A DNA stretch of 64,000 nt from Providencia rettgeri (GCF_023205015.1 NZ_CP096258.1:4278001-4342000), one strand, 5' to 3'. Positions 28,374-38,126 are shown, counted from the first letter of the stretch. Notes: a model not told the origin generated them from the sequence alone. Translations and numbers: made by a program.

Positions 28374-28589
28374 TTATTTTTTAGAACCTGGGATGCTGAA
28401 ACGTTGGTTGAAGCGATCAACACGACCACCAGTCGCAACATCACGCTGTTTACCAGTATAGAACGGGTGGCAGTTACCACAAACGTCCAGGTTCAGCGAG
28501 TGACCAGCAGTTGAATTAATTTTCATTACATTACCGCAAGAACAAGTTGCAGTAACTTCTTCGTATTTAGGGTGAATACCTTTTTTCAT
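28374..28589 (-). CDS. rpmE: 50S ribosomal protein L31 (zinc-binding form)
   Basis: 71-residue L31 of the C+ type: CSC and CGNC cysteines (ATCSCGNVM, DVCGNCHPFYTGKQ) can bind one zinc, so this form should be replaced by RpmE2 under zinc limitation where that paralogue exists. I start at the ATG giving MKKGIHPKYEEVTATCSCG, preceded by AGAGG seven bases upstream; a longer reading from 28646 adds 19 non-homologous residues. Divergent from priA. Confidence 0.96.
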   Translation of the reverse strand: MKKGIHPKYEEVTATCSCGNVMKINSTAGHSLNLDVCGNCHPFYTGKQRDVATGGRVDRFNQRFSIPGSKK

Positions 28590-28807
28590 GGGAGAACCTC
28601 TATTAAGGCCGTGTCGCCATTCCAGCCCTAACGCCGGACACCACACGTCGTGTTGATTGAATTTAATATATTGGTAAAAATAGATACCAAAGGCGGCGGA
28701 TCATACAGAAATTCTGTTTATCACGCAATGAAAACCGAGTAAATTTTGTGGTACTCTAGTCAACAATCGCTCGCATTATCGCATAAAAAACAGACGGAAA
28801 ACCAGAT

Positions 28808-31006
28808 ATGATCGTCGTTCAGGTGGCTTTACCTGTCCCTTTAAACCGCACATTTGATTATCGCCTTCCTGATAACATGCCACTCCCTGTTGTCGGCAGC
28901 CGTGTTATGGTGCCATTTGGCAAGCGCCAAGCCCTTGGTATTGTGGTAAAGCACAGCGATAAAAGCGAGTTTGCTGAAGATAAATTAAAAGCCATCGAGT
29001 TGGTTCTCGACCACCAAACACTCTTCCCTGATGATATTTGGCAACTCTTACTGTGGTCTTCTCAGTACTATCATTACCCAATAGGCGAAGTACTCTTCCA
29101 CGCATTACCCACGCTGTTGCGCCAAGGTAAACCCGCTGAATTTACCCCTATTTGGCAATGGCAAGTAACGGATGAAGGCTTAGCGGTTGACCTTAATGAG
29201 CTAAAACGTTCTCCAAAACAGCAGCAAGCTCTTGCACTTCTGCGTCGTCGACCCGTTTATCGCCATCAAGTCAGTGAGCTTGAAATCAGTGAAAGCGCTT
29301 TGCAAGCACTGAAAAAGAAAGCTTATATTGATTTGCACCCCGTTCCACCGACTAGCGAAAAGTGGCAACCAAGCTTCACAGTTTGTGGTGAAAGGCTGCG
29401 TCTTAATAGTGAGCAAGCGACAGCTGTCGGTGCTATACGTGCTGAAGATGACCAATTTTCACCATGGCTGCTCGCTGGGATCACAGGGTCCGGTAAGACG
29501 GAAGTGTACCTAAGTGTATTGGAAAATGTCCTTGCCCAAGGTAAACAAGCTTTAGTTTTGGTACCTGAAATTGGCTTGACCCCACAAACCATTAGCCGTT
29601 TTCGTGAGCGCTTCAATGCCCCCGTTGATGTGTTGCACTCAGGGCTGAACGATAGCGAGCGTTTAGCTGTTTGGTTACGCGCTAAGCAAGGGCAAAATGC
29701 CATTATTATTGGGACTCGCTCGGCACTGTTCACCCCTTTCGCCCACCTTGGCATTATTATTATTGATGAAGAGCATGACAGCTCATATAAACAGCAAGAT
29801 GGCTGGCGTTATCATGCCCGTGATTTAGCGGTTTTCCGTGCTAAAAAGAACAATATACCGATTGTCATGGGTACTGCGACGCCATCATTAGAAACCTTAT
29901 TCAATGTTCAACAACATAAATATCGGCAATTAAATCTCACTATTCGGGCAGGTAATGCACGCCCCGCGACTCAACACCTTATTGACTTAAAAGGCCAGCC
30001 ACTAAAATTTGGCCTTTCACACTTATTAATTCAACACATTAAAGAGCACCTTGCACAAAACAATCAGGTGATTTTATTTTTAAATCGCCGTGGTTATTCC
30101 CCTGCATTGATTTGCCATGAATGTGGTTGGATTGCAGAGTGCCAGCGTTGTGACCACTATTACACCCTGCACCAAAATTTTCATCAATTACGCTGCCACC
30201 ATTGCGATAGCCAGCGCCCTGTTCCTCGCCAATGCCCACAATGTGGTTCAACGCATTTAGTGCCTGTTGGTATGGGAACTGAGCAACTTGAGGAAGGGAT
30301 TTGTGAACTGTTCCCTGATACCCCCGTTACCCGTATTGACCGAGATACCACCAGTCGCAAAGGGGAACTAGAGCAGCATTTGAACCAAGTGCACGAAGGA
30401 GGGGCTCGCATTCTCATTGGTACGCAGATGCTCGCCAAGGGCCACCACTTTCCTGATGTTACCTTAGTCGCCTTATTAGATGTCGATGGGGCTTTATTTT
30501 CGAGTGATTTTCGTGCAGCCGAACGGTTTGCTCAATTATACGTGCAAGTTTCTGGCCGAGCGGGACGAGCCGGTAAGCAAGGCGAAGTGTTCTTACAAAC
30601 CCACCATCCCGAGCACCCTCTGTTACTCACACTGCTTGAAGAGGGTTATCACGCATTTACCCAAGAAGCGATGGAAGAGCGTAGGGTCGCGATGTTACCG
30701 CCTTACACCAGCCATATATTGATACGCTCGGAAGATCACAATAACCAAGATTCACGTCAATTTCTGCAAAATGTGCGGCAATATATTGCTGAACATCCCC
30801 AAAGTGACGCGAAAATGTGGATCCTAGGCCCTTCGCCGTCGATTCAAGCCAAACGCGGTGGCCGATTCCGCTGGCAATTGCTATTGCAACACCCTTCCCG
30901 CCTTTATCTACAGCAGTTTATGACGAAGCGACTACCAGAAATTCTTCAACAGCCAGAAAGTCGTAAAGTAAAATGGAATATTGATGTTGACCCGACAGAT
31001 TGTTAA
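28808..31006 (+). CDS. priA: Primosomal replication-restart helicase PriA
   Basis: 3'-5' DNA helicase that reloads the replisome at stalled forks. 732 residues, the same as E. coli. N-terminal 3'-DNA-binding domain (VALPVPLNRTFDYRLP), Walker A LLAGITGSGKTEVYL, Walker B DEEHDSSYKQQ and GTATPSLETL. The zinc-binding Cys cluster is C-x2-CGW...CQRCDHYYTLH...CHHCDSQRPVPRQCPQCGS. Later helicase motifs are in IGTQMLAKGHHFPDVTLVALLDVD and QVSGRAGRAGKQG. The C-terminus ends VKWNIDVDPTDC. Confidence 0.97.
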   Translation: MIVVQVALPVPLNRTFDYRLPDNMPLPVVGSRVMVPFGKRQALGIVVKHSDKSEFAEDKLKAIELVLDHQTLFPDDIWQLLLWSSQYYHYPIGEVLFHALPTLLRQGKPAEFTPIWQWQVTDEGLAVDLNELKRSPKQQQALALLRRRPVYRHQVSELEISESALQALKKKAYIDLHPVPPTSEKWQPSFTVCGERLRLNSEQATAVGAIRAEDDQFSPWLLAGITGSGKTEVYLSVLENVLAQGKQALVLVPEIGLTPQTISRFRERFNAPVDVLHSGLNDSERLAVWLRAKQGQNAIIIGTRSALFTPFAHLGIIIIDEEHDSSYKQQDGWRYHARDLAVFRAKKNNIPIVMGTATPSLETLFNVQQHKYRQLNLTIRAGNARPATQHLIDLKGQPLKFGLSHLLIQHIKEHLAQNNQVILFLNRRGYSPALICHECGWIAECQRCDHYYTLHQNFHQLRCHHCDSQRPVPRQCPQCGSTHLVPVGMGTEQLEEGICELFPDTPVTRIDRDTTSRKGELEQHLNQVHEGGARILIGTQMLAKGHHFPDVTLVALLDVDGALFSSDFRAAERFAQLYVQVSGRAGRAGKQGEVFLQTHHPEHPLLLTLLEEGYHAFTQEAMEERRVAMLPPYTSHILIRSEDHNNQDSRQFLQNVRQYIAEHPQSDAKMWILGPSPSIQAKRGGRFRWQLLLQHPSRLYLQQFMTKRLPEILQQPESRKVKWNIDVDPTDC

Positions 31007-31347
31007 CTCATTACTCATGCTAAATGATTCATTTTATCTAACCATTTAACGTTATAAACCCTGCCAATATTTTCTTCGCAGTATGTTGATAACTTTGAAT
31101 TATTTACCCTATAATGCTAAACAGCTAATTTGAGCGTTTTTTATACACATTGAGTTTCGTTTATCTTTTTGCCCTTAGCATTATTTTCAAAATTTGCGAA
31201 GCAGCTCTAAAAAATGATGCAAGTCACACTTTTTATGCAAACTAGGTAACAGATATTCTTGAGAAACCAATTAGAATAACCACTAATAATGACGTACTTG
31301 CGCCATTCAAAAAAAGCAAACGATTAAATCAATCTAAGGAAGGCGTT
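31007..31347. other. cytR promoter region
   Basis: About 340 bp, AT-rich, no gene. A CRP-like half-site (AGTCACACTT near 31210-31222, with a poor left half) is in the place expected for the CRP/CytR-controlled cytR promoter, but the match is weak. Confidence 0.4.
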
Positions 31348-32376
31348 GTGGAAAGTAAAAAACACAATAACACGGCAACAATGAAAGATGTTGCTAGTGC
31401 CGCGGGGGTTTCGACAGCGACAGTATCTAGAACACTCATGAACCCGGAAAAAGTTTCTTTGCAAACACGCCAAAAAGTCGAACAAGCGGTGATGGATGTG
31501 GGCTATTATCCTCATAACCTTGCTAGAAGCTATAAGCGCAATGAATCAAAAACGATTCTAGTACTCGTTCCTAATATCCGTGACCCTTTCTTTAGTGATG
31601 TCGTGTGCGGAATTGAAGAAATCGCTGCTCAAGAAGGTTATTTTGTTTTGATTGGGGACTGCAAACACCAAGAAAAACAAGAAAATGCCTTTATTAATCT
31701 CATTATTACCAAACAAATTGATGGCATGGTCTTATTGGGCTCAAATATTCCCTTCGATATCTCAACTGAGGAGCAGAAAAACCTCCCTCCGATTGTGATG
31801 GCAAATGAATTTGCCCCTGAACTAAAACTGCCTACTGTACATATTGATAACCTCACCGCCGCATTTAATGCGACACATTATTTGCAAAAACAAGGCCATA
31901 AACTGATTGCTTGTATTGCAGGCCCTGACCATATGCCTTTAAGTCAATACCGTTTAGAAGGTTATAAAAAAGCTATGTTGCGCACAGGCGAAAAATTGCG
32001 TGAAAATTATATTATTCGTGGTGATTTTACCCATGAAGGTGGTGCAGAAGCGGTAAAAACATTAATGTCACTGCCTGAACCACCAACTGCAATCTTTTGC
32101 CATAGTGATATCATGGCAATTGGCGCGATGTGGCAAGCGAAAAAAATGGGTTTAACGCTCCCAGATGACCTTTCTTTTGTTGGTTTCGATAACTTAGAGC
32201 AAGCAAAGTACACCTTGCCAGCCCTAACAACCATCAACCAGCCTCGCGCTGAAATTGGTCATCATGCCATGCAGTTACTACTTGAGCAGATCCATGGACA
32301 CAATGTTAACCCAGGTTCACGTCTCCTAGATTCTGATTTAATCATCAGAGAGAGCACAAAAGCGCCTAAAAGCTAG
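31348..32376 (+). CDS. cytR: LacI-family nucleoside regulator CytR
   Basis: Represses nucleoside uptake and catabolism genes together with CRP; cytidine relieves it. 342 residues from a GTG start preceded by AAGGAAGG. N-terminal LacI HTH (TMKDVASAAGVSTATVSRTLMNPEKVS) and hinge, then the ligand domain (LVLVPNIRDPFFSDVVCGIE, AIFCHSDIMAIGAMWQAKKMGL, LSFVGFDNLEQAKYTLPALT). Followed 73 bp later by ftsN, as in E. coli. Confidence 0.95.
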   Translation: MESKKHNNTATMKDVASAAGVSTATVSRTLMNPEKVSLQTRQKVEQAVMDVGYYPHNLARSYKRNESKTILVLVPNIRDPFFSDVVCGIEEIAAQEGYFVLIGDCKHQEKQENAFINLIITKQIDGMVLLGSNIPFDISTEEQKNLPPIVMANEFAPELKLPTVHIDNLTAAFNATHYLQKQGHKLIACIAGPDHMPLSQYRLEGYKKAMLRTGEKLRENYIIRGDFTHEGGAEAVKTLMSLPEPPTAIFCHSDIMAIGAMWQAKKMGLTLPDDLSFVGFDNLEQAKYTLPALTTINQPRAEIGHHAMQLLLEQIHGHNVNPGSRLLDSDLIIRESTKAPKS

Positions 32377-32449
32377 TCAAAGTTGCTCAGGTTAAGTAAC
32401 ATGTTAAGCCAAATGACGACGAACAATTGATAACTAGTGAATTAATAGC

Positions 32450-33256
32450 GTGGCACAAAAAGATTATGTAGCTCGAGGGCGTTCATCCGCCCGTAAAAAA
32501 AGCAAAGGTAAATCCAAGAAAGCACAAGGACTACCAATGACAACATTGGTTGTCGCTGTCGCGATTGTTGTGCTATTTGTTGGCGGCCTGTTTTACATCA
32601 CCCAAAACAAAAAGGACACGCCGCAACCCCAAGTTGTCACACCAACAACACCGGGAAACACGCTTCCACCAAAACCTGAAGAGCGTTGGCGCTATATTAA
32701 AGAGCTCGAACGTCGTGGTATGGATTCGCCAAATATTCAACAACCAAGCACAGGCAATAATATTGTGCGCCCATCCGATTTAACACCTGAGCAGCGCCAG
32801 CTATTAGAACAAATCGATTCTGATAGACGCCAGCCTGTCACTAACTTGCAAGAAATCCCTGCAAACGGTAAACCGGTGCCGCGCTCCCAAGTGCTTATCA
32901 ATGAGCCCGCTCAACCTATCGAGCCAGTACAACGTAAACCGGTGGTCAATACACCTACGAAGCCTGAGGCTCAATCACCTGCCCCCGCGGCTCAACCACA
33001 AACTGCACCCAGTACTAAACCGGCCAACAATTTGCAAAATATGATTGTTCAATGCGGTTCATTCCGTACAGCTGAACAAGCTGGGTCTGTACAAGCCACT
33101 TTGGCATTTTCAGGTATTGAAAGCCGTGTAAGTGCTGGTGGCGGTTGGCACCGTATTATTTTAGGCCCTTATTCCAAGCCCACGGCCGAAAAAATGCGTG
33201 ACCGCGCAGCAGGTGCAGGTGTTTCTGGTTGTATTCTTCGAGCTTCTGGGGGTTGA
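32450..33256 (+). CDS. ftsN: Cell-division protein FtsN
   Basis: Bitopic inner-membrane protein that triggers septal peptidoglycan synthesis through FtsA/FtsQLB-FtsWI. 268 residues from a GTG start. Short basic cytoplasmic tail (MAQKDYVARGRSSARKKSKG), one transmembrane helix (MTTLVVAVAIVVLFVGGLF), the essential periplasmic patch (LPPKPEERWRYIKELE), a Pro/Gln-rich linker, and a C-terminal SPOR domain (MIVQCGSFRTAEQAGSVQAT...). The linker is ~50 residues shorter than in E. coli (319), as is common for this variable segment. Confidence 0.95.
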   Translation: MAQKDYVARGRSSARKKSKGKSKKAQGLPMTTLVVAVAIVVLFVGGLFYITQNKKDTPQPQVVTPTTPGNTLPPKPEERWRYIKELERRGMDSPNIQQPSTGNNIVRPSDLTPEQRQLLEQIDSDRRQPVTNLQEIPANGKPVPRSQVLINEPAQPIEPVQRKPVVNTPTKPEAQSPAPAAQPQTAPSTKPANNLQNMIVQCGSFRTAEQAGSVQATLAFSGIESRVSAGGGWHRIILGPYSKPTAEKMRDRAAGAGVSGCILRASGG

Positions 33257-33326
33257 AAAACCCCAGCGCCCCCCCCATGTACTGTTTTAATGTACTCATG
33301 AGCGGTACTTTGTGTCTTCAACCTAG

Positions 33327-33362
33327 TTCAAGTGATAGTTAATTAAACAACTATCACTTGAA
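33327..33362. terminator. Perfect inverted repeat between ftsN and hslV
   Basis: 14-bp arms TTCAAGTGATAGTT/AACTATCACTTGAA with an 8-nt loop, followed by a T-rich stretch (TTTAATCTTTT). Could end ftsN; it could also be an operator-like palindrome near the hslVU promoter. Confidence 0.55.
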
Positions 33363-33426
33363 TTTAATCTTTTGAAAATCACATTCAACCGCATTCTTTT
33401 TTTGTAATAAAACCAGGGGCTAACTC

Positions 33427-33957
33427 ATGACAACAATCGTAAGTGTTCGCCGTAATGGCCAGGTCGTAATTGGTGGTGATGGACAGGCGACGATGGGTAA
33501 TACCGTCATGAAAGGCAATGTCCGCAAAGTTCGCCGTTTATACAACGACAAAGTCATTGCCGGATTTGCCGGTGGCACCGCAGACGCATTCACATTATTT
33601 GAACTGTTCGAACGCAAACTCGAACTTCATCAGGGTCATTTAACCAAAGCAGCCGTTGAACTTGCTAAAGATTGGCGTACCGACCGCATGCTTCGTAAAT
33701 TAGAAGCCTTGTTAGCTGTCGCTGATGAACACACGTCACTGATCATTACGGGTAATGGCGATGTGGTTCAACCGGAAAACGACTTGATTGCCATTGGCTC
33801 CGGTGGCCCATATGCGCAATCAGCCGCACGTGCTTTGTTAGAAAATACAGACTTAAGCGCTAAAGAAATCGCTGAAAAAGCCCTCGCAATTGCAGGTGAT
33901 ATCTGTATTTACACCAACCATAACGTCAACTTTGAAGAAATTTCTTCAAAATCATAA
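33427..33957 (+). CDS. hslV: ATP-dependent protease proteolytic subunit HslV
   Basis: Threonine-protease subunit of the HslUV (ClpQY) complex. 176 residues as in E. coli, beginning MTTIVSVRRNGQVVIGGDGQ; Thr2 becomes the N-terminal nucleophile. GNVRKVRRL and IAGFAGGTADAFTLFELFE are conserved. AGGGG lies upstream of the ATG. hslU follows after 11 bp in the same operon. A sigma-32-type promoter is expected but I could not assign one with confidence. Confidence 0.97.
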   Translation: MTTIVSVRRNGQVVIGGDGQATMGNTVMKGNVRKVRRLYNDKVIAGFAGGTADAFTLFELFERKLELHQGHLTKAAVELAKDWRTDRMLRKLEALLAVADEHTSLIITGNGDVVQPENDLIAIGSGGPYAQSAARALLENTDLSAKEIAEKALAIAGDICIYTNHNVNFEEISSKS

Positions 33958-33968
33958 GGATTGCTAGT

Positions 33969-35303
33969 ATGTCCGAAATGACTCCACGCGAAATTGTCAG
34001 CGAACTCGACAATCATATTATTGGCCAAAATAAAGCCAAACGCTCTGTTGCGATTGCTCTGCGTAACCGCTGGCGCCGTATGCAGTTAAACGAAATATTA
34101 CGTCACGAAGTTACCCCAAAAAATATTTTGATGATTGGCCCAACAGGGGTAGGTAAAACTGAAATTGCTCGCCGCCTTGCAAAATTAGCCAATGCGCCAT
34201 TTATCAAAGTTGAAGCGACCAAATTTACTGAAGTCGGCTATGTTGGTAAAGAAGTTGACTCCATCATTCGCGATTTAACTGATTCAGCCGTTAAAATGGT
34301 GCGTTTACAGTCTATCGAGAAAAACCGCTACCGTGCTGAAGAAATGGCTGAAGAGCGTATTTTAGATGTGCTTATCCCACCAGCAAAAAATAACTGGGGG
34401 CAGTCTGAGCCAACAGATGAGCATTCTCCAGCTCGTCAAGCATTCCGTAAAAAATTACGTGAAGGCCAATTAGACGATAAAGAAATTGAAATCGAAGTCG
34501 CTGCCTCCCCTATGGGCGTTGAAATCATGGCGCCTCCAGGCATGGAAGAGATGACTAATCAGTTACAATCCATGTTCCAAAACTTAGCAGGCCAAAAGCA
34601 AAAACCTCGTAAGATGAAAATCAAAGAGGCATTCAAACTGCTCGTTGAAGAAGAAGCGGCTAAATTAGTCAACCCTGAAGAACTGAAAGAACAAGCGATT
34701 GAAGCCGTTGAACAAAATGGTATTGTTTTCATCGATGAGTTCGACAAAATTTGTAAGCGTGGTGGACAAAGCTCAGGCCCAGATGTGTCCCGTGAAGGGG
34801 TTCAACGCGATTTACTGCCATTAATCGAAGGCTGCACGATTTCCACTAAACACGGGATGGTCAAAACTGACCACATCCTGTTTATTGCTTCAGGTGCGTT
34901 CCAAGTTTCGAGCCCATCAGACTTGATCCCTGAGCTCCAAGGCCGTCTACCAATTCGCGTTGAGCTACAAGCACTAACAACGGAAGATTTTGTGCGAATT
35001 CTGACTGAACCAAACGCTTCATTAACTGAACAGTATAAAGCGTTGATGGCGACAGAAGGCGTGAATATCGAATTCACGACTGACGGCATTCGTAAGATTG
35101 CGGAATCAGCATGGCAAGTCAATGAGTCAACCGAAAATATTGGTGCTCGTCGCTTACACACGGTGCTTGAACGCTTAATGGAAGATATTTCTTTTGATGC
35201 CAGTGACCGTAACGGACAAACCATCCAAATCGATGCAGACTATGTCAAACAGCACTTAGATGAGCTGGTGGCAGATGAAGACTTGAGTAGATTTATTTTA
35301 TAA
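33969..35303 (+). CDS. hslU: HslUV unfoldase ATPase subunit HslU
   Basis: AAA+ hexameric unfoldase that feeds HslV. 444 residues (E. coli 443). Walker A GPTGVGKTEIARRLA, pore-loop region YVGKEVDSIIRDL, intermediate domain (~110-240), Walker B IVFIDEFDKI, sensor II region GARRLHTVLERL, and the C-terminal LSRFIL tail that inserts into HslV. Strong terminator downstream. Confidence 0.97.
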   Translation: MSEMTPREIVSELDNHIIGQNKAKRSVAIALRNRWRRMQLNEILRHEVTPKNILMIGPTGVGKTEIARRLAKLANAPFIKVEATKFTEVGYVGKEVDSIIRDLTDSAVKMVRLQSIEKNRYRAEEMAEERILDVLIPPAKNNWGQSEPTDEHSPARQAFRKKLREGQLDDKEIEIEVAASPMGVEIMAPPGMEEMTNQLQSMFQNLAGQKQKPRKMKIKEAFKLLVEEEAAKLVNPEELKEQAIEAVEQNGIVFIDEFDKICKRGGQSSGPDVSREGVQRDLLPLIEGCTISTKHGMVKTDHILFIASGAFQVSSPSDLIPELQGRLPIRVELQALTTEDFVRILTEPNASLTEQYKALMATEGVNIEFTTDGIRKIAESAWQVNESTENIGARRLHTVLERLMEDISFDASDRNGQTIQIDADYVKQHLDELVADEDLSRFIL

Positions 35304-35349
35304 TCTTATTAATTATCTGGTTTTCATGTATCCTTAATATACATCGACT

Positions 35350-35379
35350 AAAGTGCAGCTTTTATCGCTGCACTTTTTT
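35350..35379 (+). terminator. Intrinsic terminator after hslVU
   Basis: AAAGTGCAGC/GCTGCACTTT stem with a T-rich loop, followed by a further T-run. Confidence 0.88.
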
Positions 35380-35490
35380 CTATTAAATATTCCGCCCATT
35401 ACATTGAAAATATTCAGGTATCTCTCTATATGATGGGTCATTAAACTATCAAGAACACGTCTCTAAAGAGTTTGAATTATAGGTAACTGC

Positions 35491-36414
35491 ATGCAGTCGA
35501 CATCCACAACAATAAGTCGTAAACAAGCTTGGATTGAAAGTCTCCGCCCTAAAACCCTACCATTAGGGGTGATTGCGATTGTGACAGGCTCTGCACTCGC
35601 TTATTTAACGAATAATTTTAAATGGCCCGTCGCTTTATTAGCACTTATCACCGCGGGTTTATTACAGATTTTATCTAACCTTGCGAATGACTATGGTGAT
35701 GCGGTCAAAGGCTCTGATACAGCTGAACGTATTGGTCCATTACGTGGCATGCAAAAAGGCGTTATCACGCAAGCGGATATGAAAAAAGCGCTGAAGCTCA
35801 ATATTACGGCTGCCTGTCTTTCCGGCTTACTGTTAATTATTGTCGCCTGTGAAAAACCCGAGGATGCCATTGGTTTTGTCGCATTAGGGCTCATCGCTAT
35901 CGTTGCGGCCATTACCTATACCGTCGGCAAGAAACCGTATGGCTACCTAGGGTTAGGGGATATCTCTGTCTTAATATTCTTTGGCTGGCTAAGTGTTATT
36001 GGGACTTATTATTTACAAGCAAATAGTTTTAATATCATCACTGTCCTACCTGCAACGGCGTGTGGGTTGCTCTCTGTCGCGGTATTGAATATCAATAATA
36101 TGCGCGATATCGAAAACGATATTAAAGCAGGTAAAAATACCCTAGCAGTGCGCTTAGGCCCCCAAGGGGCTCGCGTTTATCACGCCATTATTATTGTTGC
36201 GGCTATTTTATGTTTGGCCTTTTTTAATCTAATTTATTTACACGGCTGGAGCGGTTGGCTATTTTCACTTGCCGTACCAATGCTGATGAACCATTTACGC
36301 CGTGTTCTGAGTGACCCAACGCCAGAAGGTATGCGTCCTTTACTGGAAAATATGGTAAAAGCGGCACTCGTGACCAACGTTTTATTCTCTATTGGCGTTG
36401 TAATGAGCAAATAA
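35491..36414 (+). CDS. menA: 1,4-dihydroxy-2-naphthoate octaprenyltransferase MenA
   Basis: Membrane UbiA-family enzyme that attaches the octaprenyl tail, making demethylmenaquinone. 307 residues (E. coli 308) with eight to nine hydrophobic helices. The Asp-rich prenyl-diphosphate sites are in LANDYGDAVKGSD (first) and NNMRDIENDIKAGKNTLA (second). E. coli has the same order hslVU-menA-rraA-zapB. Confidence 0.95.
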   Translation: MQSTSTTISRKQAWIESLRPKTLPLGVIAIVTGSALAYLTNNFKWPVALLALITAGLLQILSNLANDYGDAVKGSDTAERIGPLRGMQKGVITQADMKKALKLNITAACLSGLLLIIVACEKPEDAIGFVALGLIAIVAAITYTVGKKPYGYLGLGDISVLIFFGWLSVIGTYYLQANSFNIITVLPATACGLLSVAVLNINNMRDIENDIKAGKNTLAVRLGPQGARVYHAIIIVAAILCLAFFNLIYLHGWSGWLFSLAVPMLMNHLRRVLSDPTPEGMRPLLENMVKAALVTNVLFSIGVVMSK

Positions 36415-36533
36415 TAATCACTATTTGTCGTTTTTTTGACTTTTTCCGCCTATTTTTAGGCGGGTAACTTTGCCAAGTACCGTTCAAAAGGGATATACTG
36501 GTTACCTCTTGCAGCAAAAAAGACCTAACTCCT

Positions 36534-37058
36534 ATGAAATATGATACTTCCGAACTCTGCGATATTTACCAAGAAAGCGTTAACGTGGTAGAACCCCTTT
36601 TCTCCAACTTTGGTGGACGTACTTCATTTGGCGGTCAAATCATTACAGTTAAGTGTTTTGAAGATAACGGCCTAGTGTATGATTTGCTGGAAGAGGATGG
36701 CACAGGGCGTATCCTACTCGTTGATGGCGGCGGCTCTGTCCGTAAGGCACTCATTGACGCTGAAATTGCAAGGCTAGCCGTTGATAACCACTGGGAAGGT
36801 ATTGTGGTTTATGGTGCAGTCCGTCAGGTAGATGCGCTGATGGAACTTGATCTCGGTATTCAGGCTATCGCTGCGATGCCTGCAGGTTGCCCTGATGAAG
36901 GTATCGGTGAAAGTGATATCCGCGTTAATTTCGGCGGCGTCACTTTCTTCTCAGGCGATTACCTTTATGCCGATAACACTGGCATTATCCTTTCTGAAGA
37001 GCCATTAATCCCGTCTGAGAACGACGATTTTATCGAAGATGACAATATCGACGCATAA
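36534..37058 (+). CDS. rraA: Ribonuclease E activity regulator RraA
   Basis: Trimeric protein that binds the RNase E scaffold region and dampens mRNA decay. 174 residues; the core (MKYDTSELCDIYQESVNVVE, FGGQIITVKCFED, VDGGGSVRKALIDAEIA, VRVNFGG-like RVNFGGVTFFSGD) closely matches E. coli RraA (161). The extra C-terminal ~15 residues are acidic (SENDDFIEDDNIDA). A perfect hairpin terminator follows. Confidence 0.95.
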   Translation: MKYDTSELCDIYQESVNVVEPLFSNFGGRTSFGGQIITVKCFEDNGLVYDLLEEDGTGRILLVDGGGSVRKALIDAEIARLAVDNHWEGIVVYGAVRQVDALMELDLGIQAIAAMPAGCPDEGIGESDIRVNFGGVTFFSGDYLYADNTGIILSEEPLIPSENDDFIEDDNIDA

Positions 37059-37074
37059 TCCGTTAAAAATTCTA

Positions 37075-37110
37075 AAAATAAGGGCTGCAAATTATTGCAG
37101 CCCTTATTTT
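37075..37110 (+). terminator. Intrinsic terminator after rraA
   Basis: 16-bp perfect stem AAAATAAGGGCTGCAA/TTGCAGCCCTTATTTT with a 4-nt loop and a T-rich end; symmetrical, so it may also act on read-through from the opposite strand. Confidence 0.85.
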
Positions 37111-37140
37111 TATACTCTAGAACATGAGGTGTGATGAAAG

Positions 37141-37884
37141 TTTCTCTAAATAATTCGTGTTGTAGGTAGGCGGCAAAGTCGATAAGACCCTAGGGGCATA
37201 CATAAGTATGTGACTAGGGCGAAGAGACGAAGCCAACACCCTACAATGTGAGGCATAACAAACATTTCTCTAAATAATTCGTGTTGTAGGTAGGCGGCAA
37301 AGTCGATAAGACCCTGGGAGCATACATAAGTATGTGACTAGGGCGAAGAAACGAAGCCAACACCCTACAATGTGAGGCATAACAAACATTTCTCTAAATA
37401 ATTCGTGTTGTAGGTAGGCGGCAAAGTCGATAAGACCCTGGGAGCATACATAAGTATGTGACTAGGGCGAAGAGACGAAGCCAACACCCTACAATGTGAG
37501 GCATAACAAACATTTCTCTAAATAATTCGTGTTGTAGGTAGGCGGCAAAGTCGATAAGACCCTGGGAGCATACATAAGTATGTGACTAGGGCGAAGAGAC
37601 GAAGCCAACACCCTACAATGTGAGGCATAACAAACATTTCTCTAAATAATTCGTGTTGTAGGTAGGCGGCAAAGTCGATAAGACCCTAGGAGCATACATA
37701 AGTATGTGACTAGGGCGAAGAGACGAAGCCAACACCCTACAATGTGAGGCATAACAAACATTTCTCTAAATAATTCGTGTTGTAGGTAGGCGGCAAAGTC
37801 GATAAGACCCTAGGAGCATACATAAGTATGTGACTAGGGCGAAGAGACGAAGCCAACACCCCTACAACGCGAAGTATGACGAGA
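37141..37884. repeat. Tandem array of six ERIC-type elements, 124-bp period
   Basis: Six near-identical units begin at 37141, 37265, 37389, 37513, 37637 and 37761 (constant step 124). Each holds a complete ERIC-like body: GTTGTAGG at one end, AGGCGGCAAAG, CCCTAG/GGG around CATACATAAGTATG, then GAAGCCAACACCCTACAA, whose ends are complementary so each can fold into a long hairpin. A ~28-bp joint containing TTTCTCTAAATAATTCG is repeated too. Differences between copies are few (e.g. CCTAGGGGC versus CCTGGGAGC; the last copy has an extra C). The array fills the space between the rraA terminator and the zapB stop codon. Confidence 0.93.
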
Positions 37885-37886
37885 AA

Positions 37887-38126
37887 TTACACTTCTTCCA
37901 TCTTACCGAGCAAAGTCCGCAGACGCTCTTGCCAAGCTTGCTGCTCTTGTTTTAATTGTTCATTTTCACGCACTAATGAATCCGTACCTGATTTTGCGGT
38001 TTCAAGTTCTTGGCTTAACGCACCGTTTTTATCTTTTAGTTCATCGATTTCCATTTGTAACAGTGTGATTGTATCAATCGCTTGTTGTACTTTGGATTCG
38101 AGTTTCTCAAATACTTCAAATGACAT
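37887..38126 (-). CDS. zapB: Cell-division protein ZapB
   Basis: Small cytoplasmic coiled-coil protein that stabilises the Z-ring through ZapA and links it to MatP. 79 residues (E. coli 81), almost all heptad-patterned: MSFEVFEKLESKVQQAIDTI, LLQMEIDELKDKN, ending WQERLRTLLGKMEEV. Convergent with rraA. Its stop codon touches the ERIC array, so its 3' UTR probably reads into the repeated hairpins. Confidence 0.95.
   Translation of the reverse strand: MSFEVFEKLESKVQQAIDTITLLQMEIDELKDKNGALSQELETAKSGTDSLVRENEQLKQEQQAWQERLRTLLGKMEEV

Noticed and set aside
33363..33426. Sigma-32 heat-shock promoter for hslVU
   Set aside because: TTTGAAA and a CCGCATT-like element are present, but the spacing and -10 match are poor.
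37141..37884. CRISPR array
   Set aside because: Period of 124 bp with no unique spacers; each unit is an ERIC palindrome and no cas genes are nearby.
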